NCBI RefSeq assembly: GCF_000485595.1
Contig: NW_014577306.1
Location: 125,178 to 188,666 of the forward strand
Reading direction: 5' to 3'
Length of the DNA: 63,489 nt
DNA from: Priapulus caudatus
Taxonomy: Eukaryota > Priapulida > Priapulimorpha > Priapulimorphida > Priapulidae
A model generated the notes under the pieces. It was not told the origin of the DNA, searched no databases, and worked only from the letters and a program-made list of their open reading frames with translations. Made by a program: the position numbers and the translations under genes. Below are positions 38,709 through 63,489 of the stretch, piece by piece (the first letter of the stretch is position 1; the number at the start of each line of letters is the position of its first letter).

Positions 38709-38784
38709 TGTGCACAATGGCGTGCGCGCTATGTGTTGCAGCGGTGTATTGGACGGTATTGAAGTGAAGGTATTAGGTCAAATC
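38709..38784 (+). repeat. 80-bp direct repeat, right copy
   Basis: Right partner of 38246-38325. It ends at the GGTCAAATC word that was used as a target by the small element at 38785-38858. Confidence 0.85.
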
Positions 38785-38858
38785 TAGACCGACCAGGCTG
38801 TGCGACGGATTGTCTATACGACGTATTGTAACCCTAGCAATACCGTTTCTTGGAGCTA
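38785..38858 (+). mobile_element. 74-bp mini element e, copy 1
   Basis: Begins TAGACCGACCAGGCTGTG and ends GGAGCTA, with ACCCTAGCAATACCG inside. Exact 9-bp repeats GGTCAAATC flank it at 38776-38784 and 38859-38867. Confidence 0.82.
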
Positions 38859-38896
38859 GGTCAAATCAAACTAAGTACCTAAGACTAGAGACTAGA

Positions 38897-38979
38897 TAGC
38901 TCCAGGAAACGGTATTGCTAGGGTTAGAATACCCGTAGAATACGTGTATTGACGTTAGTCACACAGCCTGGTCGGGTTA
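38897..38979 (-). mobile_element. 83-bp mini element e, copy 2
   Basis: Same element in reverse: begins TAGCTCCAGGAAACGG and ends CAGCCTGGTCGGGTTA. Its own exact 9-bp repeats GAGACTAGA occur at 38888-38896 and 38980-38988. Two independent insertions of such a short sequence show it is mobile. Confidence 0.82.
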
Positions 38980-39103
38980 GAGACTAGAGTAAGAGTGGTA
39001 GCGATAGTGATCACTGGTAAATATTGGTACATATATATTCACCTCAACCAGTTACAGCTAGTGTATCACAGTATCAGAATCTGTAATATGTACACTATAT
39101 TAT

Positions 39104-39162
39104 CAGGAGTGAATAATAATAGATTATTATAGATAATAGATATAGATTATTATTCACTCCTG
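39104..39162. mobile_element. 59-bp hairpin of the CAGGAGT family
   Basis: CAGGAGTGAATAATAAT and ATTATTCACTCCTG form the stem. Flanks are ATATTAT and ATATTAG, 6 of 7 matching. Lies between CIAO1 and the phosphatase gene. Confidence 0.75.
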
Positions 39163-39640
39163 ATATTAGATTATTGTTCTCACCATATTATATACAAACA
39201 CATGCCATGGATAGCCGACTTCAGCGCGCTAACGATCAATCACATTCGGCGTCACCGACAGGAGGCAGCACTTGGTTGCACATGGATACTTTTTGCTGTT
39301 GCGGATTTTGCTAGATCATTGGCATCGCTTGTTATCTTATGTTCCAAGTATTTTTGAAATACAACTTGTTAAAGTAAGTAATATAAAACTGCTAGTATGA
39401 ACATACAATACAAATGCCAAATGCGTGTAGGTTCTCATGACATGGGAACTTGCGCCAAGCAAAGGCAATGGCAATGGAAAAACCTAATTCACATAGAATT
39501 TCGCATTAGCTTATATTATATAGGAACATTTTCTATGGATCGCAGTTATTTTGCTAACTTAATTTAATATGTACATGATTTAATTTTTAGATGAGGCAGA
39601 ATATGTGCCTGTCAAGTATACAGGTATAACAGTGACACTG

Positions 39641-40725
39641 ATGGAATATATGCAAGATAAGATACTGCTAGCATTTGATTTTGACCACACCATTATCACA
39701 GATAACAGTGACGTTGTGGTGCAGAAATTGGCACCAAATGGCAAGGTAAAATATTCATAATTGGTACAGATGGTGTTGGTTATATTAAAATAGTAGTGTG
39801 TTCAGAGCTTCACCATATATTCATCACTGCTGTTTTTTTACAAGAAATACTATCCGAATATAATATTAATTTTATTATATCACATAATTTATACCTCGTA
39901 CTACGTACAGTTACCTACCTACGTATACGTACAGAGGGGTATTTATCACTTGCACTAACATAATACAAATTTGATAAATAATTACAAAATGTATACATAA
40001 ATATGAAATATTAATAAAATATTTATAAGCTAGTATATTTTTACCTAATAGTTCAAAGCACTGTTGTTTCTTAGTTGCCACAGAGCATAAGAGACTACTA
40101 CAATGCCAAGACGGGATGGACACTCTTTATGAAACATGTGTTTGCCTATATTTTTGAGCACGGAGTGACACCCACAAGCATCCAGAAATGCATGGAGGAA
40201 ATACCTTTGACAAATGGTATGCATGAACTTTTCAGTCAGCTGCCACCATACTTTGAAAGCATCATCATTTCTGACTCAAACTCCATTCTCATTGATTACA
40301 TCCTAAAAGATAAGAACCTGAAGGGCTTCATCACTGCTGTGTTTACGAATTCAGCCAAGTTCACAGAAGAAGGAAAGCTCACCCTAGAACCTTTCCATCA
40401 TCAGGACTGGTGTGAACTGAGTAGTAAGAACCTGTGCAAAGGAGACATTCTTGAGAAGTACATTGCGGCTAGGAGAACAGAAGGCGTGACCTTCACTACA
40501 GTTGCATTTGTAGGTGACGGAAGGAACGATCTGTGTCCTTCACTTAGATTGAGAGAGCAAGACCTGATATTTCCACGTGTAGGCTACCAACTGGTGAAAG
40601 AACTGCAGATTTTACAGAAGAATTTGCATCCGATTGAGGCCAAAGTTTATCCCTGGGAATCTGCTATTGAGATATACAACATCTTAAAAGTCATTTCCCC
40701 TAGAGGTAATGCGAAAGTGATATAG
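39641..40725 (+). CDS. PHOSPHO2: PHOSPHO2-like HAD phosphatase
   Basis: Two coding exons, 39641-39745 and 40075-40725, giving 251 residues (human PHOSPHO2 241, PHOSPHO1 267). HAD-superfamily enzymes of this family hydrolyse small phosphates: pyridoxal phosphate for PHOSPHO2, phosphocholine and phosphoethanolamine for PHOSPHO1. Seen: DFDHT at 13-17 with nucleophile Asp13 and acid/base Asp15, SDSNS at 101-105, and GDGRND at 182-187 for Mg binding. IIISDSN and IDYIL favour PHOSPHO2. The family Cys cluster before NLCK has only one of its two usual Cys. I chose the ATG at 39641, four residues before a second possible Met; an upstream ATG at 39591, exactly after a splice acceptor, hits a stop after 12 codons. 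TTC1 follows 95 bp downstream. Confidence 0.92.
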
Positions 40726-40760
40726 CAAATTAGCAATCATTAAAATTTGTGAAAAGTTGT

Positions 40761-40800
40761 AATAAATTTATTGTGATTGGAACTTTGGTTGTTTGTGCAG
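40761..40800 (+). promoter_or_regulatory. Poly(A) signal followed by a splice acceptor
   Basis: An AATAAA at 40761-40766 lies 36 bases after the PHOSPHO2-like stop codon. A pyrimidine-rich acceptor ending TTTGTGCAG follows at 40792-40800, only 20 bases before the TTC1 start codon. A 3-prime end signal next to an acceptor, between two close genes of the same strand, is the layout of operons resolved by trans-splicing; an internal leader intron is the simpler alternative. Confidence 0.55.
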
Positions 40801-40820
40801 GTGTGGTCTAAAACAGGAGG

Positions 40821-43307
40821 ATGAGCCAAGTGATCGAGGAGACGAAGGCGGGGCTACCGACTAATGAAGCTATCATTGATGATCTGACCAAGGATCTGGA
40901 ACAGTCATTGGAAGGGAGTGGGTGTGCACCTGAGATGGCAAACGAAGACGTTCCAGAAATTGGCAGTGCAACCACCGCAGTATCAGGTATTACTGCCTGA
41001 AACTTGTTTGATGTAATTTGAAGCATCTTAAACTAGTTCCCATATGTTTCAATATATATAAGCATGTACCGATTGTCCTTGTTGATATTATTAATAAATT
41101 ATGGTACAATAGCAGCCATTAGGCACCAAAGTTATTAATTGGGTAAAATTTGTGTGATGAGGGTTTACAATCTTACAACCCTAACCCTGAGGGGGTACAA
41201 ATTTTTATGTGTTGTGGGAAGGCCGCCCAAGTGTGCCATATCGTATAATGTCATGTGTAAGATGTTAGATTGAATATGTATCTTTCTGTGATGTGTAATG
41301 GTGTTTTCTTGCATGTATTTGCATTATATAGTGTTTTTACTAGTCTCCCATCACACAGGGAAAGAGAAGGAAAGTGATGCTGCATTTAAATCTATGGTAG
41401 TAAATGCCAGTGAGGGAGAAAAGGACAGCAATCTTGACTCATCCAGTGATTCAGATGAACCAAGCAGAACAGAGATTGAGGAAGTTGTCATTGATGAAGA
41501 TTACCTCAAGGCGTTGGAAGAAAAGATGACCACAGAAGAAAAGGAAGTGCGTGGCATGAATTACTATGCCTGATATTTAATTTACGCACATGTAAACAGG
41601 CAACAATGAGGTGGTATATTGTTTAATATGACTGTGATACAGTTGCCCTGGGAGTAGTGTATGAACCTGTACAATATGTTGCTCTCAGTTGTTGTTGATG
41701 TACTCTGGATACTGATGTTCTTTGGTCTGAAAGTGGAACAGTGTAAGCATAACAAGCACCTTGCATTTTTTGTCATGTAAATTCATGGATATAATAGTGG
41801 ATACATGTAATAACTTAACCATAATGTATTTCCATGACCAGGAAAACAGAAAGGAGTCTCAGGACCTGAAGTCTGTGGGTAACAAATGCTTCAAGGAGGA
41901 GAAGTACAAAGAGGCATTCGACAATTATGCACATGCTCTGCAAATATGCCCATTGTCATTTTTCAAAGACAGGAGTATCATGTATTCTAACCGTGCTGCT
42001 ACGCGCCTTAGGCTCGGGCAAAAGGAAGAGGCAATCCTGGACTGTAGTAAAGGTAGCACTGTGAATTTTGAGTTAGTGCCTGTCAGTGTAGTTTCAAAAC
42101 CAGATGCCCTTTTCTCTTATCTTGTCTGCCTTTTTCCATCCACGTGAAAGTATCATTTATCGCTTAAAACTTTTTTTTACTTGTAGCCCAGGAATGCTTA
42201 CTAAATAATTATTCGTTGTCTTCTTACAATAAGCGTACGTAGCTGTGCATGACAAAAGTTGATGGTGCCCATTTTCGTTGCAGCTGTGGAATTGAATCCC
42301 AACTACCTAAAGGCAGTTTTACGAAGAGCACAAACATATGAGCTGTTGGAGAAACTGGATGAGGCTCTAGAGGATTATCAGAAGGTCGTAAACCTAGATC
42401 CCACAAACCAGGAAGCTCGTGAGGCATGCTTGGTGCGTCTGTATATTTAGTACTACACTCTCTTCTTCAGAGTCAATAGTTAATTGCATATATATCTATA
42501 AGCAGTGATAGTTTTAAATGTAAGACGCATAGTGATAAAGATCATTTTTCATAATAGGGCATTGTTATAACATCTCAGTCAATATCTCTTGGCTCTTGTA
42601 CTAATATTGAATTGATATTTAAAAGACCCGTGTGAAATGGTATGATACCGGTAGTTTTAAATTTAACATGCATGGAAATAAAGATTATTGCTCATAATAG
42701 AGCATTGCCATAACATCTCAGTAAATGTACCCTGGCTCATATCCTAATATTAAACTGCCATTCAAAATAGTATGCCTTAAAAATTGTACTTTTTGAAGTT
42801 GAAATATAATATTTTATTGACTTTATAGAGGCTGCCTCATGAGATTGAAGAGCGCAACGAGAAGTTAAAAACGGAGATGATGGGTACGTTTGTGTGTTCG
42901 TCGTACAGTGATTTTGTCAGCGTTTGTGAATTCTGTGCACTAATTCATTCATCCTCTTGTTTCAACACTATACCTAACTCAAATTCACAAAACAATTTCA
43001 ACACAAACTCAATTTACAATGTACTTACAATAGCTAGGTTGATAAACATTCATGGCTTACATCTACTTCCTCGTTATCAAGGATTTTTTTTATGTAGTTG
43101 CTTGTCTGACTGCAATGTATACTGACTTACAATATTTTCTAAATATATTATCCAGGAAAATTGAAAGACCTTGGAAACATGATTTTGCGACCATTTGGAT
43201 TCTCGACAGACAACTTTAATCTGGAAAAGGATCCAAATACTGGCAGTTATTCCGTGCAGTTCAGCCAAGGGGCGCCCCCTCCTAATACACCTGGCAATGG
43301 CAAGTAG
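40821..43307 (+). CDS. TTC1: TTC1, tetratricopeptide repeat protein 1
   Basis: Six exons: 40821-40986, 41359-41546, 41842-42052, 42284-42432, 42829-42883 and 43156-43307, all in phase, 306 residues (human 292). TTC1 is a TPR adaptor reported to bind Ras/G-alpha proteins and the Hsp90 chaperone. Seen: an acidic, Ser-rich N-terminal third; the [12 protein letters not shown] helix; three TPR units over about residues 125-235 ([57 protein letters not shown]); then [30 protein letters not shown] and a Pro/Asn tail. The LRPFG C-terminal block is typical of TTC1 rather than of generic TPR proteins. Several AATAAA words follow the stop, the first near 43354. Confidence 0.95.
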
Positions 43308-44457
43308 GTTTGAGTGTGCTGTATCAGCCAACGAGATATAGCATAGTATAATGTTAATAAAGACAGGTATGTCTTATTCATGTACTAGACAATGGATTAC
43401 TCTTCGACTACATTTATCAGATAATTTTCTGCACCGTCATTTCACTAAATTTAATTGTGTATGGCTATATTTCCTCATCAGTTCACTTAAATTGCTTTTT
43501 GTCACCTCGAGGATTGTATGACATCTGTTGCACTTCTACAGCTACAATAAAATTCATTTTGAATTGGGGTTTTGTCTAAACTATGTTGAATTATCTTGCA
43601 CAGTTATATTAAGCAGGTAATTGTTAATATTATTTTTTTATGTGACTCTGGCCAAACCCATTTTTCTCCCAAAATTTACACACCAAGTATATAGTGGTTC
43701 TAAAAGTCACTGTTCATGTCCATCTAAATAGTTTTTGAAAAAGACCAGGCAGGGGACTGATTTTGTGGTTTTTTTTGAGGACACTGAACTATCACAATTT
43801 TATTATTATTCCTCAAATATTTTGTATCATTGTATATGAATACGAGTTTCTATGTACGAAATGTCCAAAATGTCTTCTAATACTTGATAGATAAAGGTAC
43901 TGGAACTTATCTTTCATTGAAACACATTAGTAAACAAACAAGTTCTGTTTGGTTTCCTTACAGTAAGCAACTTGAAACATGGTGCTGTTAGTTGCTTAGC
44001 ATGATTGCTTTGCAGGATAGCTGCAATGCATTCGATATTACAGTGGAACATGTAACCGGTTTATCTCAACTTATTGAAATAGTCATGCTTGTTATTGATT
44101 GTGGCTGTATTGTAGCTAATGGTATTTAATTATTTGTATGTCTATAAAAGCATTGAACCACTTTACATTGTCCGTCAAATATGTCCTGGGCTACTATTGT
44201 ATTGTAAACTGATGATTAGAGAATAAATGCTGTGATATTATATATATGTAATGTGTATTATGTGTAGTGTGGGTGGGTCTGTGGTGGCAGGGTGTTTGGA
44301 TTATATTCATACATTTAATCTTTTAAAATAGGATGACTACAATTTTGTCAACACAAGCTTAGTGTTAATAAAAATCTCAACCATTAGTGGGTGCTATTTA
44401 TATATAAATAGGCAGGTGCAAGCTCTTTTTACCTTTATGATGGCACCATATTTGAAT
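43308..44457. other. TTC1 3-prime flank
   Basis: Probable 3-prime UTR and intergenic DNA with several AATAAA words. No other gene or repeat recognised. Confidence 0.5.
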
Positions 44458-44820
44458 GAAAGTGTCAATGACACTGTAGCTCACCACAAAAAAGGACACA
44501 TACCCGCTTTGTAGCGATGGCGTTCGAAATAAATAGGTTATGCTGCGTTCCGACATGTTTTGTAAAACTTTACTCTAATATAGACGTTTTATCGGCAGGG
44601 TGGAGAGGAAATACCAATTTTGCATTAAAGATATTGTCAATGAAATCTTGTAAAACGAACCAGACGAGTTGCAACCACAGACTGTTTGTTATCTGCGTTA
44701 TATGCTATATAATTGCCAAACCCTACCTAATTTGCATATTTTTTTAAAATAAACGGATGGACGTACGACGGACGACGACCCATGGCAATAGCTCAGCTTG
44801 ACGATGTCAAGATGAGCTAA
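44458..44820 (+). mobile_element. HINE-like family B, internally deleted copy
   Basis: Starts GAAAGTGTCAATGACACTG and TAGCTCACC and ends with a CGGACG/CGACG microsatellite, CCCATGGCAATAGCTCAGC, the hairpin TTGACGATGTCAA and GAGCTAA. A block near the left end present at 46224-46967 is absent. Lies between TTC1 and the ATPase. Confidence 0.8.
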
Positions 44821-45936
44821 AAACCACAGGCATTAAATTGAAGACACAAACTATAAGCTGTTTAAGCAATATTTGGATACAATATACAATATTTAAAGAC
44901 AATATAAGACGATATAATTGATAAGACAATATTTAAAATAGGCTTTAATCTAAATTTGTACATGGTTATAAATAAATTTATTACTTTTTTAAAATCACAT
45001 AGCAGATGCACATGCTGTTACAAGTACGAAGTACAGACAAGTTGAATATAACATTCCATGTAACATGGATCATGGAAATGATGCTAAAGATGTTGCAAAT
45101 AAAAGCCTGAGAATAATTTACGCCTTTAAATTCCTTCATGTGAGAACATGCAAAGTTTTTGTTACATAACCAGCAAAGGACATGGTCCCATTATTCACAT
45201 TAGGAAGGTGTGCCACATTTCACTTGTGAATCTTTGTATACGTGAATACACTGACAGTGTGTACATCTAACATGACTAATGTTTCCACAGGTAAAAAATG
45301 GCTCTAGGCTAAAATAGCCATTTTCTATTTTCCTTCCTGCCATATAATATATACCCAAAAATTGATAAGCAATTATTTACAACATTAGTTCAACCTTTCT
45401 ATACTAAAACATTTGGGCAGATCTTTTAGCAAATTTCAGAACAATATCCAGCATAATGAAATAAAAAATCCTGTACACATTTACGTACGGATTATTTCTA
45501 AATACCTGCAATACTAGTACTTTGTACTTAATGAGTTAATCAGTCCATTCAAAGCCATGGTCGAAGACCTCATTTTTCATTTGATCTCAACACCTTAAAA
45601 CAAGGCAATGCCATTTTCATGTAGCCATACTTATTGGGTGCAACCTCACTGCACATACATCAACAGTGACAATACAGCTGCAATCACGTGGATAGCTCGT
45701 GTTTGTGTCGCACATATACTAGATTAGCCTGATATATAACTATATGTAATATATTACTATTATTGTTGACATAAATATAAGTGTGTGTGCATCTCCAGAC
45801 TTATCCCGTTTAATCCATGTAGTGCATTGAATGATGTTAATTGCTCATTGCTGAAATTTGGCAATACGGCATGCATTTCAGGCCTCTCATTATCATTGTA
45901 ATTTGCTCAGCAGATAGCTCTGATGAATAGCTTATG

Positions 45937-61764
<15,828 letters not shown>

Positions 61765-62063
61765 CTGCAATAATAAAAACACAGAATAATCAAAAACAGC
61801 TTCCTTTTTCAAAACCAACCATCTAACAAAATGAACATGTAATCTACAACAACATAAAGACATAGCGTTAGCTATAACTTAAAAGTCGTGGGTTTGCATC
61901 CACCATAAACTGAATAATACAACCAGAACCTTGGCTATAGAGAGTTCCGCAATTTTTCAAATTACCCACAATGCAATGCCGCCGGCCATTACGGTTCCAG
62001 AAACCAGTTCAAGCATGGTACAAGTACATTGAGCAACGCACCTCTGCTAATTTTATTCGCCTA

Positions 62064-62228
62064 TTAAGCAAATCCATCACAACTCCGCTCTCCTGCGGTA
62101 TTGTCAACTGCAGCAATCGGTATCAGAGAGAGCCACATAGCTTTTTTAGGCTGCCTAGCGTGATCACAACACAAGGTAAAGTGACGAGAGACCAGGCGGA
62201 CCACAGACGCTTGGAGCATTTTCAATAA
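62064..62228 (+). pseudogene. THAP-domain fragment
   Basis: The frame contains CGIVNCSNRYQREPHSFFRL and PSVITTQGK, matching the start of a THAP zinc finger (C-x4-C here, then the SFxRxP block) of the type fused to transposon-derived genes. It stops after about 50 residues, before the usual second Cys and His ligands. Truncated relic or an exon of a lost gene. Confidence 0.65.
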
Positions 62229-62409
62229 AAAAGCAATGCTGAATAAACACAAAATGTATTTACTACCAATGTCTTAATGTTTCTCTACTCTCTTTCGCCT
62301 AGTATTGCCGATAATTACCTGTAAATGCCGGTCAAATGCTCCTCTGCAACACACAGGTACACCGCACGCACGGCGCACGCCGCTATACACATTTACACTT
62401 ATATACATA

Positions 62410-62955
62410 TATCGCCGGCATCCAGCTGTAGGCAGCTGTTTGAGTGGGTGTGGTGGCTTCCCTTGCACGTGCAGCATACTCTACGTAGAATAGCACCGAG
62501 GCAACGTGTGAACAAGATTCACCAAGCCCGGCTTTACAATTTAATACAGTGCGCTGACATGACTGTTCCATTTTCTCTCCTCATAACCCACGGATGGAGA
62601 GACGGTATATTCAGAGACTGGGAGTGCATAACACGTGCTGGGATAACGTAGATGGGGCACTCATTGTTCAGATCATAGATGTAGACAGATACAGCTCTCA
62701 CCCAACCACAGACCAGTCGATCGTAGGCATCCAGGCTTTTGTAGTTCTGAAAGTCCTTGAGAGTATAAAATGGACTCGGCTAAAACGTTAGGTAGTTCAT
62801 GAGATCCAAATAGGTGTGTGATGGGAACACATTGTGGTCCTCACTCCATTCGGCATTGTCTATTTGGTACAGGTCGCGATTCCCAATGCACGCAATTTTC
62901 TCGAGATAGCCTGCTTTGGCTACGTTGTCTAGTGAATCAAAGTACTTATCCATAC
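62410..62955 (-). pseudogene. SWIM zinc-finger fragment of a THAP/SWIM/YqaJ-type gene
   Basis: From the ATG at 62955 the frame reads through YLEKIACIGNRDLYQI and TYLDLMNYL, meets an in-frame TAG, and continues with KDFQNYKSLDAYDRLVCGWV and LHPWV. A 4-base disruption then shifts the frame before NCKAGLGESCSHVASVLF, a SWIM zinc-binding motif. This order is that of large animal genes carrying THAP, SWIM and YqaJ-nuclease-like domains; the nuclease part is absent. Stop plus frameshift make it a pseudogene. It points toward the THAP fragment, so the two are not in normal gene order. Confidence 0.7.
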
Positions 62956-63489
62956 TACGTACACTTCAGACAGTCAACAAACGTGCATACACTAGCTATT
63001 ATAAAAAAGCTGCGTTTGATAGCTAGAGTAGATGCAGTAAAATTGGTGAAATTTCTGAACTCCCACGATGTAAACAAACTCAAGTCTATGTATGAACATG
63101 TGTTGCGTGCAATCTTCTGATCTGCTCAATCTACGAATCTGCCGACTGTGTGCATGGCAGCCTCATTGAACTCTAGCACCTAAAACCCACAATGGTAAAC
63201 CTGCCTGCAACACCCTGTAAAACCGGATTGTACAGTAATGTAGGTAATATTGCTATTTTTAGTGCAAGTCGCGGAACCCTCTATACAACCATATCATCTT
63301 AACTGCATAGAAAACTTATTTGTCTTTCATAACTGGCATTAACTTTAAGAGACTCCAAGCCGATTAACCATGCGGATTTTATTGCAGCTTAATTTTAAAG
63401 CATTTCCTAGACAGTAACCTTGTAAAGTATGGTTTGCAGATGGTAAAATAGTAGTTGTGTTTAGAAATGTCGCGACAAGGGGTTGCATA

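Larger units (their letters stand above)
61765..63489. other. ATPase 5-prime region with transposon-gene relics
   Basis: The missing first ATPase exon should lie here or beyond the window. What I can recognise is a THAP fragment (plus strand) and a SWIM-domain fragment (minus strand). An acceptor-like TTTTAG near 63185 on the minus strand opens a short frame of unknown identity. Confidence 0.5.

Noticed and set aside
39591-39629. ATG at 39591 as the phosphatase start
   Set aside because: It reaches a stop codon after 12 codons and is out of frame with the DFDHT motif.

Overview
The window is animal nuclear DNA: A/T-rich, intron-dense, with GT-AG introns and no bacterial features. I read it as a non-vertebrate metazoan because the proteins track animal orthologues closely (RAB24, THG1, CIAO1, PHOSPHO, TTC1, a P5B ATPase) and because it holds relics of a THAP plus SWIM-domain gene of the kind I associate with sponges, cnidarians and fish. 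A sponge or cnidarian is plausible, but the sequence does not settle it. All gene models below were built by hand from reading frame, splice sites and remembered family sequences.

Layout. Positions 1-12405 hold no gene I can support; they contain G/C-run repeats, a degenerate minisatellite, a foldback element and two head-to-tail copies of a 1.1 kb interspersed repeat. RAB24 lies on the minus strand (12406-16001) and diverges from THG1 on the plus strand (19304-24006). THG1 converges on CIAO1 (minus, 36325-24504). CIAO1 diverges from a PHOSPHO2-like phosphatase (plus, 39641-40725), which is followed 95 bp downstream by TTC1 (plus, 40821-43307) in an operon-like arrangement. A P5B transport ATPase of the ATP13A2/ATP13A3 type fills the right side (minus, 61764-45937), with its first exon not found. 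Positions 61765-63489 hold broken THAP and SWIM transposon-gene relics. A 521-base run of N interrupts a CIAO1 intron.

The genes are housekeeping and show no shared pathway: RAB24 in autophagy traffic, THG1 in tRNA-His maturation, CIAO1 in cytosolic iron-sulphur assembly, PHOSPHO2-like in small-phosphate hydrolysis, TTC1 as a TPR adaptor, and ATP13A in endolysosomal transport.

The unusual part is the mobile DNA. (1) Several unrelated inverted-repeat elements carry CCCTAA telomere-type repeats in their centres, and most are flanked by exact 9-bp target duplications. (2) A foldback family with CAGGAGT-like ends ranges from perfect 40-bp palindromes to 1.1 kb elements and makes 7-8 bp duplications. 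(3) Two further families share subterminal inverted repeats, a GACG-type microsatellite, a 3-prime hairpin and a CTAA end, which resembles DINE/HINE-type non-autonomous Helitrons. (4) A 5 kb block holding the RAB24/THG1 head-to-head region and the first exons of both genes has been copied into the last CIAO1 intron, with foldback sequence at the junctions. The ATPase gene also has two alternative versions of one coding exon.
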